From: Bacteroidetes bacterium GWF2_33_38
Lineage (GTDB): Bacteria > Bacteroidota > Bacteroidia > Bacteroidales > GWF2-33-38
DNA length: 64,000 nucleotides
Direction: 5' to 3'
Assembly (NCBI GenBank): GCA_001769505.1
Contig: MEOF01000069.1
Location: 1 to 64,000, forward strand
This document shows, piece by piece, positions 25,904-37,224 of this stretch. A program made the translations under genes and the position numbers. Position 1 is the stretch's first letter. Each line of letters starts with the position of its first letter. A model generated the notes under the pieces. It searched no databases and was not told the DNA's origin. It saw only the letters and a program-made list of their open reading frames with translations.

Positions 25904-27169
25904 CTATTTTCCACCTTCGCTAGTAATTTCAGCCTTGATTTGATCGTGCTTTTCGATATTTCCAACTTTATAATACGATGTTTTTAACATTACCATTGTA
26001 TTCATGTCTTTTGGAGTAATTTCATGAGCTTTTTCGAGATAAGGTATTGAATTCCCAAATTCAACATCAGCTTTCTTTTTCATTTCATCGTACTTTTTCA
26101 TATCATTTGCTGGAAGTTTATTTGCTTCATCAATAATGTCAGCAGCTGTGTTGTAGTAATGTGCTCCTAAATTATATAATGCATCAAAATAATCAGGCTT
26201 TAATTCAATAGCTTTTTTGTAGCAAATTACAGCACTATCAACCACATTTTTATCATCATACAATGAACCTTGAGCAAAGTGATAAGTCGCATTTGAAGGA
26301 TCTTTTTCTATAGCCAACTTCAAGTAACTTAATGCTTTATCTGATTGTTTGTTAATTAAGTAATAGTTAACCAATTCAGGGACAAGAACAGCTCCTCCAT
26401 TTGGATATTTTTCGATTCCTTTTTTAAGTTTCTCAATATATGCAACTGTATCTTTTTGAGCTAGTTTTACTTTAGCATGTAAATAATACATCGAAGCTTT
26501 TTCTTTTTCATCAACACCATACCCTGTTTGGGTAATAATTTGGTAAAAAACGTCTGCTTTTTCAAAATTTTGTAATTTTTCAGCGGCCAATGCAGCATAA
26601 TAATAAATTGGGGTATCTAATTTCATCGATAAACTTGATAAAAACAATGAACTTTCAAATGCATCAAGTGCTTTTTGATAGTTTTTTGTGTCTTTATATT
26701 CAATCACTCCAATATTAACAAAGGTGTTTGCTAATGTGGGAAATTGAGCCAAAATAATATCCATAAAACATTCATCGTCTAAATATTTGGTTTCTTTACT
26801 CGATATTAATTTTATGAATTTCATTAAATCAACTTCTTTATTTAAGATATCTAATCCAAGATTTGCTGGATCTTTAAAGTTCATCGATAAAGCTTTAGCA
26901 TAAGCTTCTAATGCTTTTTGAGATGCATTTGGATCTAAACTTTGAAAATTTTTATTCACAGAAATATTTTGGTAAATTCGTCCATAATACCACCATGTTT
27001 TATAATCACTCATCGTTTTGGGATTTGTAATGCAAGCATCAATTTGCTCTTTTGCTTTATCAAATTCTCCTGAATTCATATAATTGTAAGCAGCTACCCT
27101 TTTGTTAACTTGGGCATAAATAGCTGAAATAGCGAACAATAGAGTTAAGGCTAATGTTATTTTTTTCAT
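25904..27169 (-). CDS. Secreted TPR-repeat protein (paralogue)
   Basis: A 421-residue protein with signal peptide MKKITLALTLLFAISAIYAQ and TPR repeats throughout, for example ALSYLKLAIEKDPSNATYHF, AVICYKKAIELKPDYFDALY and NLGAHYYNTAAD. Both TPR genes end with a similar module (FGNSIPYLEKAHEITPKD here), showing common ancestry by duplication. It lies 83 bp upstream of its paralogue on the same strand. Its function is unknown beyond a likely periplasmic scaffold. Confidence 0.83.
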   Translation of the reverse strand: MKKITLALTLLFAISAIYAQVNKRVAAYNYMNSGEFDKAKEQIDACITNPKTMSDYKTWWYYGRIYQNISVNKNFQSLDPNASQKALEAYAKALSMNFKDPANLGLDILNKEVDLMKFIKLISSKETKYLDDECFMDIILAQFPTLANTFVNIGVIEYKDTKNYQKALDAFESSLFLSSLSMKLDTPIYYYAALAAEKLQNFEKADVFYQIITQTGYGVDEKEKASMYYLHAKVKLAQKDTVAYIEKLKKGIEKYPNGGAVLVPELVNYYLINKQSDKALSYLKLAIEKDPSNATYHFAQGSLYDDKNVVDSAVICYKKAIELKPDYFDALYNLGAHYYNTAADIIDEANKLPANDMKKYDEMKKKADVEFGNSIPYLEKAHEITPKDMNTMVMLKTSYYKVGNIEKHDQIKAEITSEGGK

Positions 27170-27242
27170 AATTTATTCAATTTTTGTTTATTATATTTTT
27201 CCAAAATTATAGATTTATACATACTTAACAAATTTATTGCCA

Positions 27243-29789
27243 CTATTCTTCAGCATTTGGTTGGATTTCTTCATTTGAATCAACATTATCAACATTATCG
27301 ACAATTTCGGCATCTGAGAATTCATCTTCAATGATTTCTTCTGTATTATTTGAATTATCGATATACGCCACTGCTGCAATTGCATCTCCATTTTTAAGAT
27401 TTATTAGTCGAACTCCTTGAGTTGCTCTACCCATAACTCTTAATCCGGCAACAGCCATTCTAATAGCAACTCCTGATTCATTGATAATCATAATATCGTC
27501 GTTATCTACAACACCTTTGAGAGCGATTAATTTACCTGTTTTTTCGGTAACATTTATAGTTTTAACTCCTTTCCCGCCTCTATTCGTAATTCTGTAATCT
27601 TCTATACTAGAGCGTTTTCCATATCCATTTTCTGAAACAACTAAAATATCTTCGTTTCCATTTTCAACGCACACCATTCCAATTACTTCATCTTTTTCAT
27701 GATCGATAGTAATTCCTTTTACACCAGATGCGTTTCGTCCCATTGGTCGAACTTTGGCTTCAGGAAAACGGATAGCTCTACCCGAACGAATTGCAAGCAT
27801 AATGTCGTGATTTCCATTGGTTAGTTTTGCTTCAAGTAAATGATCATCTTCTCTAACACTTATGGCAATAATTCCATTTTGTCGTGGTCTGGAATATGCT
27901 TCAAGATATGTTTTCTTTATTATACCTTTCTTAGTACATAAAACAATGTAATTATTATTGATATATTCTTCATCGTGTAAATTAAGAACGTTGATAAATG
28001 CTTTTACTTTATCGTTTGGTTCAATATTTATTACATTTTGAATTGCTCTACCTTTCGAAACCTTAGTTCCCTCTGGGATTTCGTAAACTTTCATCCAGAA
28101 GCACTTTCCATTTTCTGTAAAGAACAACATTGTATTGTGCATAGTAGCAATAAACAAATGCTCTATAAAATCCTCGTCTCTTGTAGTACTTCCTTTTGAG
28201 CCAACTCCTCCTCTACTTTGTCGTCTGTATTCGGTTAAAACCGTTCTCTTTATATATCCCATCCTAGAAATTGTAATCACGACACTTTCGTCGGCATAAA
28301 AATCTTCAGGATTAAAATCTTCAGATGCATATACGATTTCAGAACGTCTCTCATCGCCATATTTTTCTTTTATTTCGAGAAGTTCATCTTTTATAATTTG
28401 CATACGAAGCAAGTAATCAGCTAAAACTGTCTTGAGATACTCGATTAATTTCATTAATTCATCGTATTCAATACGAATTTTATCTTGTTCTAAACCAGTA
28501 AGTCTTTGAAGCCTCATTTCAAGTATTGCTTTAGATTGAATTTCAGATAATGAAAATCTTTCCATTAATCCTACTTTCGCTTCATCAGGATTTTTTGACT
28601 TTTTGATTAATTCAATAACTTCATCTAAATGATTTAATGCAATCAGTAAACCCTCGAGAATATGAGCTTTCTTTTCGGCTTGAATGAGATCAAATTGAGT
28701 TCTTCGAGTAACAACATCATGTCGATGTTCAACGAAATAATGAATTAACTCTTTCAAATTCAACATTTGTGGTCTTCCTTTTACAAGTGCAATATTATTT
28801 ACACTAAAAGAAGATTGTAATTGAGTTAGTTTGAATAAATTATTTAAAACAACATTCGCAATTGCATCTCGTTTAAGTTCAAAAACGATACGCATTCCGT
28901 TTCTATCCGACTCGTCATTGATATTTGAAATGCCTTCTATTTTTTTGTCATTAACAAGTTCAGCCACTTTTTTAATAAGTTCAGCTTTATTTACCAGGTA
29001 AGGTATTTCGGTAACAATAATTTGCTCTTTACCTGAATTGGTAACTTCGATGTTTGATTTTGAACGGATAACAACTCGTCCTCTTCCAGTTTCAAATGCT
29101 TCTTTTACACCTTGCATTCCATAAATGGTTCCTCCGGTTGGAAAATCTGGTGCTTTTATGTAGTGCATCAACTCTTCAATCGTAATATCTCGATTTTCAA
29201 TATATGCTACGGTTCCATTAATAACCTCAGTTAAATTGTGAGGAGGCATATTTGTTGCCATTCCTACAGCAATTCCAGATGCCCCATTTATTAGCAAGGT
29301 AGGAATCTTTGTAGGAAGAACGGTTGGTTCTTTTAATGAATCATCAAAATTATTTTGAAAATCAACAGTATCTTTTTCAATATCTCCAATAATTTCTTCG
29401 GTAATTTTTTTGAATCTAGCTTCTGTGTACCGCATTGCAGCAGCACTATCGCCATCAACTGAGCCAAAGTTTCCTTGTCCATCGACCAACATGTACCTCA
29501 TTGACCATTCTTGAGCCAAACGAACCATTGCTTCGTAAACAGAAGAATCGCCATGTGGGTGATATTTACCCAAAACTTCTCCAACGATTCTAGCTGATTT
29601 TTTGTAGGGACGATTCGACATTAACCCTAAATCAAGCATGCCATATAAAACTCTTCTGTGAACTGGTTTGAGTCCATCACGCACATCAGGAAGTGCTCTT
29701 GAAACAATAACTGACATTGAATAATCAATGTAAGCTGTCTTCATTTCTTCTTCAATATTGACTTTAAGTATTCTTTCTCCTTCTATCAT
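27243..29789 (-). CDS. gyrA: DNA gyrase subunit A
   Basis: An 848-residue type IIA topoisomerase subunit that cuts and rejoins DNA during supercoiling. The winged-helix/tower core has [12 protein letters not shown] and [17 protein letters not shown], with the catalytic Tyr121 in [10 protein letters not shown]. Residues Ser82 and Glu86 correspond to E. coli Ser83 and Asp87 of the quinolone-resistance region. The C-terminal beta-pinwheel includes a degenerate GyrA box, [10 protein letters not shown]. The tail is acidic. It is transcribed divergently from clpC. Confidence 0.97.
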   Translation of the reverse strand: MIEGERILKVNIEEEMKTAYIDYSMSVIVSRALPDVRDGLKPVHRRVLYGMLDLGLMSNRPYKKSARIVGEVLGKYHPHGDSSVYEAMVRLAQEWSMRYMLVDGQGNFGSVDGDSAAAMRYTEARFKKITEEIIGDIEKDTVDFQNNFDDSLKEPTVLPTKIPTLLINGASGIAVGMATNMPPHNLTEVINGTVAYIENRDITIEELMHYIKAPDFPTGGTIYGMQGVKEAFETGRGRVVIRSKSNIEVTNSGKEQIIVTEIPYLVNKAELIKKVAELVNDKKIEGISNINDESDRNGMRIVFELKRDAIANVVLNNLFKLTQLQSSFSVNNIALVKGRPQMLNLKELIHYFVEHRHDVVTRRTQFDLIQAEKKAHILEGLLIALNHLDEVIELIKKSKNPDEAKVGLMERFSLSEIQSKAILEMRLQRLTGLEQDKIRIEYDELMKLIEYLKTVLADYLLRMQIIKDELLEIKEKYGDERRSEIVYASEDFNPEDFYADESVVITISRMGYIKRTVLTEYRRQSRGGVGSKGSTTRDEDFIEHLFIATMHNTMLFFTENGKCFWMKVYEIPEGTKVSKGRAIQNVINIEPNDKVKAFINVLNLHDEEYINNNYIVLCTKKGIIKKTYLEAYSRPRQNGIIAISVREDDHLLEAKLTNGNHDIMLAIRSGRAIRFPEAKVRPMGRNASGVKGITIDHEKDEVIGMVCVENGNEDILVVSENGYGKRSSIEDYRITNRGGKGVKTINVTEKTGKLIALKGVVDNDDIMIINESGVAIRMAVAGLRVMGRATQGVRLINLKNGDAIAAVAYIDNSNNTEEIIEDEFSDAEIVDNVDNVDSNEEIQPNAEE

Positions 29790-29964
29790 TTTAACGAATT
29801 TTACATTTTTTAAATAAGTCCACTAAGGTAGATATTTAGTCCCTATTTTCATGGTTTTAAATATCCATATTTATTAACAGTTTTTTGTTAAAATTGTTAT
29901 TAATTTGGTATTTAATTAAAATAAACTTATTTTTAATTTTCAGTGTTTAAAATATTTTAAATTT

Positions 29965-32493
29965 ATGGATGCTAAATTTTCACAAAAAATCAAAGATGTT
30001 CTTACTTACAGTAAGGAAGAAGCGATACGGCTTGGTAATGAATATATTGGTTCGGAGCACCTCGTTTTGGGAATGTTACGCGAATCGGAAGGTGTTGCTA
30101 TAGAGATTTTAAATTCATTAAAAGTTAATTTGCATGAATTAAGAATGGAAATAGAAGCTAAAATAAAGCCAGAAAATTTTGAGCAAATTAAAGTTAACGA
30201 TAATATTCCTCTATTAAAACAAACTGAACGAACATTAAAATTAGTTTATTTGGAGGCAAAAGATTTAAAGAGTCAGACTATTGATACTGGACATTTATTA
30301 CTAGCCATTTTAAAAGACCATGAATCGATACCCACAAAGGCGTTAGCAAAATTTGATATTGATTATATTGTTGTAAAACAAAGCATTACTGAATTTAATC
30401 CAAAAATGAAATCAGACTATTCTGACGAAGGTTCTGATGAATCAACTTTTGGCGGAGCAGGTAAAGGTGCTCAAAAAAATCCTAAATCTAATTCTGATAC
30501 TCCTGTACTTGATAGTTTTGGCGTTGACATAACTAAAGCCGCTGAAGAAGGAAAACTTGATCCAATAGTTGGACGAGAGAGAGAAATTGAACGTTTAGCT
30601 CAGATTTTGAGTCGTAGAAAAAAGAATAACCCAGTCTTGATTGGAGAACCAGGAGTTGGAAAATCTGCAATTGCGGAAGGCTTAGCAATTAGGATAAATC
30701 AGAAAAAAGTATCACGAGTTTTGTTTGGAAAACGAGTTGTAACACTTGATTTAGCTTCAATTGTTGCAGGTACAAAATATCGTGGACAATTTGAAGAAAG
30801 AATGAAAGCTATTTTAAATGAGCTAGCAAAAACTACAGATATAATTTTATTCATTGACGAAATTCACACAATTGTTGGAGCTGGAGGAGCAACCGGTTCG
30901 CTTGATGCTGCAAATATGCTAAAACCGGCACTGGCTAGAGGCGAAATCCAATGTATTGGAGCAACTACCCTTGATGAATATCGTCAGCACATTGAAAAAG
31001 ATGGTGCTCTTGAAAGACGTTTTCAAAAAGTAATGGTTGAACCAACATCATATGAAGAAACTATCGAAATTTTAAATAATATCAAAGAACGATACGAAGA
31101 ACATCACAATGTTACATACACACCTGAAGCAATAGAGGCTTGTGTGAAATTGACATTACGTTATGTAAGCGATAGACATTTGCCAGATAAAGCAATTGAT
31201 GCACTTGACGAAGCTGGCTCAAGAGTACATATCTCGAATATTCATGTTCCTAAAAAAATCATTGAAATTGAAAAAGATATTGAAAAAGTTCGCTTGGATA
31301 AGGTAAGTTCTGTTAAAAATCAAAACTTTGAACAAGCAGTTATTCTTCGAGATAAGGAAAAAGATTTATTGAAACTTCTTGATGATGAAAAGAAAAATTG
31401 GGAAAAAGAATTAATAAAACATCGTCAAATAGTTACAGATGATAATGTTGCCGAAGTTGTTGCCATGATGACGGGCGTTCCTGCTCAGCGAATTGCTCAA
31501 GCTGAAGGGACAAAGCTAATAAAAATGGCAGATGAACTTAGAAGTAGAGTTATCGGTCAAAACGAAGCCATAGAAAAAATCGTAAAATCAATTCATAGAA
31601 ATAGAGCCGGTTTAAAAGATCCAAATAAACCAATTGGAACTTTTGTGTTCTTAGGTCCAACAGGAGTTGGAAAAACTCAATTAGCTAAAGTATTATCTAA
31701 TCTTTTATTCGATAATAATGATGCTCTTATTCGAATTGATATGAGCGAATATATGGAGAAATTTTCTGTTTCGCGATTAGTCGGGGCTCCTCCAGGCTAT
31801 GTTGGATATGAAGAAGGCGGACAATTGACCGAAAAAGTCAGACGAAAACCATATTCTGTTATTTTGCTTGATGAAATTGAAAAAGCTCATCCTGATGTTT
31901 TCAATATTTTGTTACAAGTTTTAGACGAAGGTCGCTTAACTGATGGTTTAGGACGCAGAATTGATTTCAAAAATACAATTGTTATTATGACTTCGAACAT
32001 CGGCTCTCGCGAAATAAAAGAATATGGACGTGGGGTTGGCTTTGATACAAAAGCACGAGAAGAAGGTATGAAAGATGCTTCGAATAGTATTATTTCAAAA
32101 GCCTTAAAAAAAGCATTCGCCCCTGAATTTTTGAATCGTCTTGATGATGTAATAATGTTTAATCATCTATCTATTGACGATATTCATAAAATTATTGATA
32201 TCGAAATTAAAGGTTTATATAAACGAATCGAAGGCTTAGGGTACAAATTTAAGATTTCGGCTCAAGCAAAAGACTTTATTGCTTCGAAAGGCTACGACAT
32301 TCAATTTGGAGCAAGACCGCTAAAGCGAGCCATTCAAAAATATTTAGAAGACCCAATGGCTGAAGTTATTATTAATTCGTCTATTAGTCAGGAAGATACT
32401 ATCAATATTGGCTTCGATAGCAAGAAAGAAGAAATTAAAATAAATGTTATTAAAGCTAAAAAAGAAGAAGCAAGCGAAAAGGATTCAATTTAA
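29965..32493 (+). CDS. clpC: ClpC-type AAA+ protease ATPase
   Basis: An 842-residue Hsp100 unfoldase. The N-terminal Clp repeats (residues ~1-145, including [14 protein letters not shown] and [10 protein letters not shown]) precede two AAA+ modules with Walker A GEPGVGKS (~228) and GPTGVGKT (~562). Between them a UVR-like coiled segment ([16 protein letters not shown]) is shorter than the ClpB middle domain, which identifies ClpC rather than ClpB. It feeds substrates to ClpP; no clpP is in the window. Its stop overlaps the mnmD start by one base. Confidence 0.93.
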   Translation: MDAKFSQKIKDVLTYSKEEAIRLGNEYIGSEHLVLGMLRESEGVAIEILNSLKVNLHELRMEIEAKIKPENFEQIKVNDNIPLLKQTERTLKLVYLEAKDLKSQTIDTGHLLLAILKDHESIPTKALAKFDIDYIVVKQSITEFNPKMKSDYSDEGSDESTFGGAGKGAQKNPKSNSDTPVLDSFGVDITKAAEEGKLDPIVGREREIERLAQILSRRKKNNPVLIGEPGVGKSAIAEGLAIRINQKKVSRVLFGKRVVTLDLASIVAGTKYRGQFEERMKAILNELAKTTDIILFIDEIHTIVGAGGATGSLDAANMLKPALARGEIQCIGATTLDEYRQHIEKDGALERRFQKVMVEPTSYEETIEILNNIKERYEEHHNVTYTPEAIEACVKLTLRYVSDRHLPDKAIDALDEAGSRVHISNIHVPKKIIEIEKDIEKVRLDKVSSVKNQNFEQAVILRDKEKDLLKLLDDEKKNWEKELIKHRQIVTDDNVAEVVAMMTGVPAQRIAQAEGTKLIKMADELRSRVIGQNEAIEKIVKSIHRNRAGLKDPNKPIGTFVFLGPTGVGKTQLAKVLSNLLFDNNDALIRIDMSEYMEKFSVSRLVGAPPGYVGYEEGGQLTEKVRRKPYSVILLDEIEKAHPDVFNILLQVLDEGRLTDGLGRRIDFKNTIVIMTSNIGSREIKEYGRGVGFDTKAREEGMKDASNSIISKALKKAFAPEFLNRLDDVIMFNHLSIDDIHKIIDIEIKGLYKRIEGLGYKFKISAQAKDFIASKGYDIQFGARPLKRAIQKYLEDPMAEVIINSSISQEDTINIGFDSKKEEIKINVIKAKKEEASEKDSI

Positions 32494-33146
32494 TGACAAC
32501 TAAAAATGCCATTTTCAAAACCGATGATGGCTCTCACTCAATATACAGCAATAGATTTAATGAATCGTATCATTCACAACATGGTGCGATTCAAGAGTCT
32601 ATGCATATTTTTATCGAATCGGCTTTCAATTTATTTATTAAAAATGAAATTACTGTTTTCGAAGTTGGATTTGGAACAGGCTTAAATGCAATTTTAACCT
32701 ATATTGAAGCCAAAAAACTTAATAAATTTGTTACTTACGAAACCATTGAACTTTATCCGATTATAGAATCAGAATTTAAAAATTTAAATTTCTCGGCAGA
32801 ACTGAAGATTGATAAATCCATTTTTGAAAAAATACACCGTAGCGATTCAAGTATTGAACTCTCTCCCACTTTTAAACTCAAAAAAAATATCACAGATTTT
32901 ACAAATTATCAATTTCAAAACAAATACGATTTAATTTATTTCGACGCTTTTTCTCCAAATACTCAGCCTGAAATGTGGACACGAGAAATTTTTCAAAAAA
33001 TATATAATAGTATGAATGTTGGAGGGATTCTCATAACTTATGTTTCGAAAGGAGAAATTCGACGTAGGCTTATTGACATTGGGTTTAATGTTGAAAAACT
33101 AGCTGGTCCTCCAGGGAAAAGACATATTTTGAGAGCCGTGAAATAA
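32493..33146 (+). CDS. mnmD: tRNA wobble-uridine methyltransferase, MnmD type
   Basis: A 217-residue class I SAM methyltransferase of the DUF752 family, equal to the methyltransferase half of E. coli MnmC without the FAD oxidase half. Motif I is FEVGFGTGLNA, the catalytic-domain signature is IYFDAFSPNTQPEMWT, and the C-terminus has LAGPPGKRHILRA. It would convert nm5(s2)U to mnm5(s2)U at position 34 of tRNAs. It is translationally coupled to clpC through the overlapped stop/start. Confidence 0.85.
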   Translation: MTTKNAIFKTDDGSHSIYSNRFNESYHSQHGAIQESMHIFIESAFNLFIKNEITVFEVGFGTGLNAILTYIEAKKLNKFVTYETIELYPIIESEFKNLNFSAELKIDKSIFEKIHRSDSSIELSPTFKLKKNITDFTNYQFQNKYDLIYFDAFSPNTQPEMWTREIFQKIYNSMNVGGILITYVSKGEIRRRLIDIGFNVEKLAGPPGKRHILRAVK

Positions 33147-33221
33147 TCTAGTTTTTATCCTAAATGGCATGTAAATTTAAAAGAGAAACATTTTCGTTTA
33201 AAATAATGATTATTGATGCTG

Positions 33222-33800
33222 TTAAAGGCTTAGTAGAATTTTTAATGCTTTTTCAAGCTTTTTTATTCCCATATTTTCAAAATCGACAGCATTATTAAGA
33301 GCTTGACAAGTTTGATTGAAATCATCTAACTTATATGCCCTTTTTCTGATTTCTTCGGTTCGATAAAAAAATGTTTCGGCTTGCTCGATAAGCTTATTAA
33401 TTTCATTTTCCTGTTCGTTTTTTAGCTTATTTCTCTTTTTTTGCTTCAAATATTTCAAATATATTTTTTTACGAGTTTCGTTAATAATCTCGTAATATTC
33501 ATCAATGTCATACGATTTTTCGTTTATGTCCTCTTTTAAATTTTCGAGTTGAGCTGTGTTTGATTTTGGAGAATCAATAATTTCTTTGACTTTTATTCTA
33601 AGTTTTTGTCTTGAATTTATCCAAATTTCTGATTCTTTTTCTAAATCAAAACTTTCTTCAAACATCATTTTTTCATTTTCGTCTAATGGGAGTTTTTTAT
33701 ATATCAAATACGCATCACTTTTATCGGCAGATTCAACTTTTTGAGCAAAGATCAGTTGATTTAAAAATATAGTAAAAATTGCAAAAAGGACTATTTTCAT
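33222..33800 (-). CDS. Secreted charged helical protein, unknown function
   Basis: I use ATG 33800 (192 residues, MKIVLFAIFTIFLNQLIFAQ), a signal peptide; an ATG five codons upstream is an alternative. The mature protein is very rich in Glu and Lys and is predicted almost all helical or coiled coil. I recognise no domain. It lies just downstream of the IF-2B-like gene on the same strand, about 30 bp apart, and may share its transcript. Confidence 0.65.
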   Translation of the reverse strand: MKIVLFAIFTIFLNQLIFAQKVESADKSDAYLIYKKLPLDENEKMMFEESFDLEKESEIWINSRQKLRIKVKEIIDSPKSNTAQLENLKEDINEKSYDIDEYYEIINETRKKIYLKYLKQKKRNKLKNEQENEINKLIEQAETFFYRTEEIRKRAYKLDDFNQTCQALNNAVDFENMGIKKLEKALKILLSL

Positions 33801-33829
33801 TTTTTTTATAAGCACTATGTCTAATTAAA

Positions 33830-34765
33830 TCAATGGTGTAAATTAAATAACTGTGATGTTACTTCAATCGAATTAATATAATGATTTATTTTTTTTGTAG
33901 TAAAAACGCCTTCTTCGTTTATATAAACTGAAACTAATTTCGATGGAATTTCTTCGTAATAATAATTTTGGACTGAAATATTTTCATAATTATCATCAGA
34001 AAATATTTCTTTTTCCGATTTCAGTGTTTCATTTAACAATGTTTTGATATAACTACTTGTGTGTTCTGTATTTGGTATGTATTTTCGCGTGTCAGCGATG
34101 ACAAAAACTGGTAATTTCGATTTATAAGAAGCGTGACATAAATACGAAGTTCCAATTTTATTAATAAACGTATCTCCTAATACCGCATCAGCTCCCAACA
34201 AAACCAAGTCGATTTTATCAATAATTTTACCTATTCCAGCATCCTCAATCAAAACTACTTTGTGTCCATATTCTGACAAACATTTTGCTTGTACTATCCC
34301 CTCTTTAGCTGGATGCGAGACTGTTTGATAAATAGTTAGCAGAATGTTATTCTCAGCTATACGTTTTAAAAAATACTTAATTGAAGTACTACTGCTATGC
34401 AATAAAAGGGTTTTATTGTTTAAGCTCGCCATCGAAGTAATATTGTCGAATATTTGATTCAAACTTTCATTCCATTTTTCTTTATAACTTGTAAGAAAAT
34501 TTAATATTGGAAGCTTTGAATTAGGTTCATTTTCAATTACAAAGAGTATTTCATTTATGAATTTATAAAGTGCCACCAATTGAATATGTTTATTGGCAAC
34601 ATTAAGTAGCTGGTCAATAATAATTCTGTTGATAACATTAATATCATTTTCATGATTATGGTGAAGAAAATCTTCGCATGCAACCACAAGGTCATCAATC
34701 AATTGTACCGAACCGGCATGATTATTACTAACAATTGTATTAATTCGTGCTACGAACTTCTTCAT
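33830..34765 (-). CDS. IF-2B-family protein (eIF2B-alpha / ribose-1,5-bisphosphate isomerase-like)
   Basis: A 311-residue protein with an N-terminal helical half and a C-terminal Rossmann-like IF-2B domain: LLGADAVLGDTFINKIGTSYL (Asp193, NKIGT 202-206) and VFVIADTRKYIP. The family covers eIF2B regulatory subunits, MtnA and ribose-1,5-bisphosphate isomerase. The isomerases have a His-Cys at the position where this protein has His123-Ser124 (LLHSSSTS), so catalysis by the known mechanism is doubtful. It lies upstream of a small secreted protein and downstream of tRNA-Leu. Its function is unknown. Confidence 0.75.
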   Translation of the reverse strand: MKKFVARINTIVSNNHAGSVQLIDDLVVACEDFLHHNHENDINVINRIIIDQLLNVANKHIQLVALYKFINEILFVIENEPNSKLPILNFLTSYKEKWNESLNQIFDNITSMASLNNKTLLLHSSSTSIKYFLKRIAENNILLTIYQTVSHPAKEGIVQAKCLSEYGHKVVLIEDAGIGKIIDKIDLVLLGADAVLGDTFINKIGTSYLCHASYKSKLPVFVIADTRKYIPNTEHTSSYIKTLLNETLKSEKEIFSDDNYENISVQNYYYEEIPSKLVSVYINEEGVFTTKKINHYINSIEVTSQLFNLHH

Positions 34766-34787
34766 CTGTAAAATGATTTAAAAAAAG

Positions 34788-34871
34788 TGCCCAGGACAAG
34801 ACTCGAACTTGCATGCTTTTGACGGCGCCAGCCCCTCAAGCTGGTATGTCTACCAATTTCACCACCTGGGC
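34788..34871 (-). tRNA. tRNA-Leu (anticodon GAG)
   Basis: The reverse complement folds as a class II tRNA: acceptor arms GCCCAGG and CCTGGGC, discriminator A, the D-loop segment AATTGGTAGAC, anticodon stem-loop CCAGC-TTGAGGG-GCTGG giving anticodon GAG, a long variable arm, and a T-arm GCAAG-TTCGAGT-CTTGT. The 3' CCA is not encoded. A TAAATTTG -7-like element lies just upstream (34894 to 34887), overlapping the end of the DPP IV gene. Confidence 0.93.
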
Positions 34872-34891
34872 AATTTTAAAGGTTTGCAAAT

Positions 34892-37090
34892 TTACAAATT
34901 TTCTAATACAAATGAAGTCATTTTTGTAAAAAGATGTAATCTCGTGTTTCCTCCGTATATACTGTGATTTTTATTCGGATAAAACTGCATGTCAAATTGA
35001 ATATTTGCCTTCACCAATGCATCAACAAGTTCCATCGAATTTTGAAAATGAACATTATCATCAGCGGTTCCATGAACCAATAAAAATTTGCCTTTTATTT
35101 TCTCTACATGATTAATTGGAGAATTATCGTCGTAACCATCGGCATTATTTTGGGGTAAACCCATATATCTTTCAGTATAAACACTGTCGTAAAATCTCCA
35201 ATTTGTTACAGGTGCAACAGCAATTGCCATTTTAAAAACATCGGATCCTTTCGAAAGACATAAAGTTGACATATAGCCGCCATAGCTCCAACCTTGAATT
35301 CCAATTCTTGTTTTATCTACGTAAGGCAAGGTTCCTAAATATTTTGCGGCATCGATTTGGTCAATGGTTTCATATTTACCAAGTTGTCCGTATGTAACTT
35401 TTCTAAAATCAGCACCTCTAGCACCAGAACCTCTTGTATCAACAGAAACAACGATATATCCTTTTTGTGCTAGCAATTGATACCAAACTGAGTTATAGTC
35501 AAATTCATCCATTACAGTTTGATGTCCAGGTCCTCCATAAACATACATGAAAACAGGATATTTTTTTGCTGGGTCAAAGTTTAACGGTTTAATCATCCAA
35601 GCATTTAATGTAATATTATTTTCAGTTTTAATGGTTAAAAATTCTTTTTTAGCAAAGCCGTACTCTTTCATTTTTTCGAGTAATACGGTATTGTATTTAT
35701 TTACTTCAAACTCCCGAATTTGTTTACCTTTCGAATCATTTAAGGTTGTCATATAAGGCGTATTAGCATCGGAATGCACATTAATAAAATATTTAAAACT
35801 TTTGCTGAAATACGGTTCGTTTTTACCAGATTTTTGAGTGAGTTGTATTTTGTTATTTCCATTAATATCAATTGAATATACGTGACGTTGTATAGGAGAT
35901 ACTTCTGCCGATTCGAAGTATAGCAATTTATTTTTTTCATCATAACCATAGAATTTTGTTACATCCCACTCTCCTTTTGTGATTTGACGAATTAGATTTC
36001 CATTTACATCGTACAAATACAAATGATTGTATCCATCTCTCTCACTTGATGTTATAAAAGTTTTTCCATCATTTATAAAAGTTAAATTGTCGTGAGTTAC
36101 TTCTACATAATATTTATCTTCTTCTGTATAAGCAACCGTCGAACTTCCTGTATTTGCATCGGCGTACAACATTTCTAATTTATTTTGAAGTCGGTTTAAT
36201 CGCAAAACACATAAGGTACTTTGATTAGCAGTCCATTTAATTCGTGGAATATATTGGTCTTTTTCGTTCCCAACATCAACTTTGATTGTCTGTTTTTTAT
36301 TTATATCGTAAATATGAATACTGACCACAGAATTGGCTTCGCCTGCTTTAGGATATTTAAATTTATACCATTCGGGATATAAAGTTCCGTACATAGTCAT
36401 GTTAAATTGTTTAACATTGCTTTCGTCGAACTTGTAATACGCAATCTTGGAGCCATCAGGAGACCAAACGAATGGTTTTAAAAAATTTGCTTCCGAGTCG
36501 TTAAATTCTTCTTCATAAACCCAATCTAATGCACCGTTTATAATTTCGTTAAATTTTCCATCGTTAGTAATTGCAAATTCTTCATTCGTATTCAAATCTT
36601 TGATAAACATATTATTTTCGCGAACAAAAGCGACTTTAGTTCCATCGTGCGAAAATGTTGCTAGTTGCTGTTTCCCTTTATCCGAAATAGCTTTTAGTTC
36701 TTTTGTTTTTATATCAAAAACATAATATGATGCGACAAAAGAGTGTCGATAAATTGGTTCAACCTCAGTAGAAAAAAGCAACTTAGTTTCATCGGCAGAA
36801 AAAACATATTCATTGATATTTGATACTCCCGAAACTTTCAATTCATTCAAATCAATAATAGTTGCAACCTTTTCTCCAGATTTATATTCGTACTTCACAA
36901 CGCCAGTTTCGCCTACAAGCATAGTATAATTAACTCCATCATTCATCGAATTAATTCCACTCACAGTAGCAGGATAGAATGAATATTTTTTCCAAACATC
37001 TTCAAGCGTGATTTCTTTGAATGAAGTTTGGGCGATTGTAATTGTTAAAAATGCTGAGGAAACTAAAAATAATACAATAAACTTTTTCAT
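34892..37090 (-). CDS. Dipeptidyl peptidase IV-like serine peptidase (S9B)
   Basis: A 732-residue exported prolyl dipeptidyl peptidase. It has a signal peptide (MKKFIVLFLVSSAFLTITIA), an eight-bladed propeller domain carrying the DPP IV signature DWVYEEEF whose Glu residues hold the substrate amino terminus, and an alpha/beta-hydrolase domain with the triad Ser602 (GWSYGGY), Asp677 (GTADDNVHFQ) and His709 (NKNHSI). The Asp-His spacing equals that of human DPP IV. It removes X-Pro or X-Ala dipeptides in the periplasm, supporting peptide use. Confidence 0.95.
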   Translation of the reverse strand: MKKFIVLFLVSSAFLTITIAQTSFKEITLEDVWKKYSFYPATVSGINSMNDGVNYTMLVGETGVVKYEYKSGEKVATIIDLNELKVSGVSNINEYVFSADETKLLFSTEVEPIYRHSFVASYYVFDIKTKELKAISDKGKQQLATFSHDGTKVAFVRENNMFIKDLNTNEEFAITNDGKFNEIINGALDWVYEEEFNDSEANFLKPFVWSPDGSKIAYYKFDESNVKQFNMTMYGTLYPEWYKFKYPKAGEANSVVSIHIYDINKKQTIKVDVGNEKDQYIPRIKWTANQSTLCVLRLNRLQNKLEMLYADANTGSSTVAYTEEDKYYVEVTHDNLTFINDGKTFITSSERDGYNHLYLYDVNGNLIRQITKGEWDVTKFYGYDEKNKLLYFESAEVSPIQRHVYSIDINGNNKIQLTQKSGKNEPYFSKSFKYFINVHSDANTPYMTTLNDSKGKQIREFEVNKYNTVLLEKMKEYGFAKKEFLTIKTENNITLNAWMIKPLNFDPAKKYPVFMYVYGGPGHQTVMDEFDYNSVWYQLLAQKGYIVVSVDTRGSGARGADFRKVTYGQLGKYETIDQIDAAKYLGTLPYVDKTRIGIQGWSYGGYMSTLCLSKGSDVFKMAIAVAPVTNWRFYDSVYTERYMGLPQNNADGYDDNSPINHVEKIKGKFLLVHGTADDNVHFQNSMELVDALVKANIQFDMQFYPNKNHSIYGGNTRLHLFTKMTSFVLENL

Positions 37091-37132
37091 GTTGTAATTT
37101 TAAATTTTTAACGAATTCAAATATTGTCAATA

Positions 37133-37224
37133 AAATTTGGAAAAAGAAATTTATTATCAAATTCTATAGCATATAAAAATGCAATCTATTACCTTTTTTT
37201 ACTAAATTTGGAAAAAGAATTTAT
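37133..37224. repeat. Direct repeat in the DPP IV/amidase divergent region
   Basis: AAATTTGGAAAAAGAA followed by TTTAT occurs at 37133-37154 (with one extra A) and at 37204-37224, the latter ending at the amidase start codon. TAAATTTG within the second copy resembles a -7 element, but it lies too close to the ATG for a normal leader. Confidence 0.35.

Noticed and set aside
29965-32493. Calling this gene clpB to complement the relic
   Set aside because: The spacer between AAA+ modules is the short UVR-type segment of ClpC, not the long ClpB middle domain.
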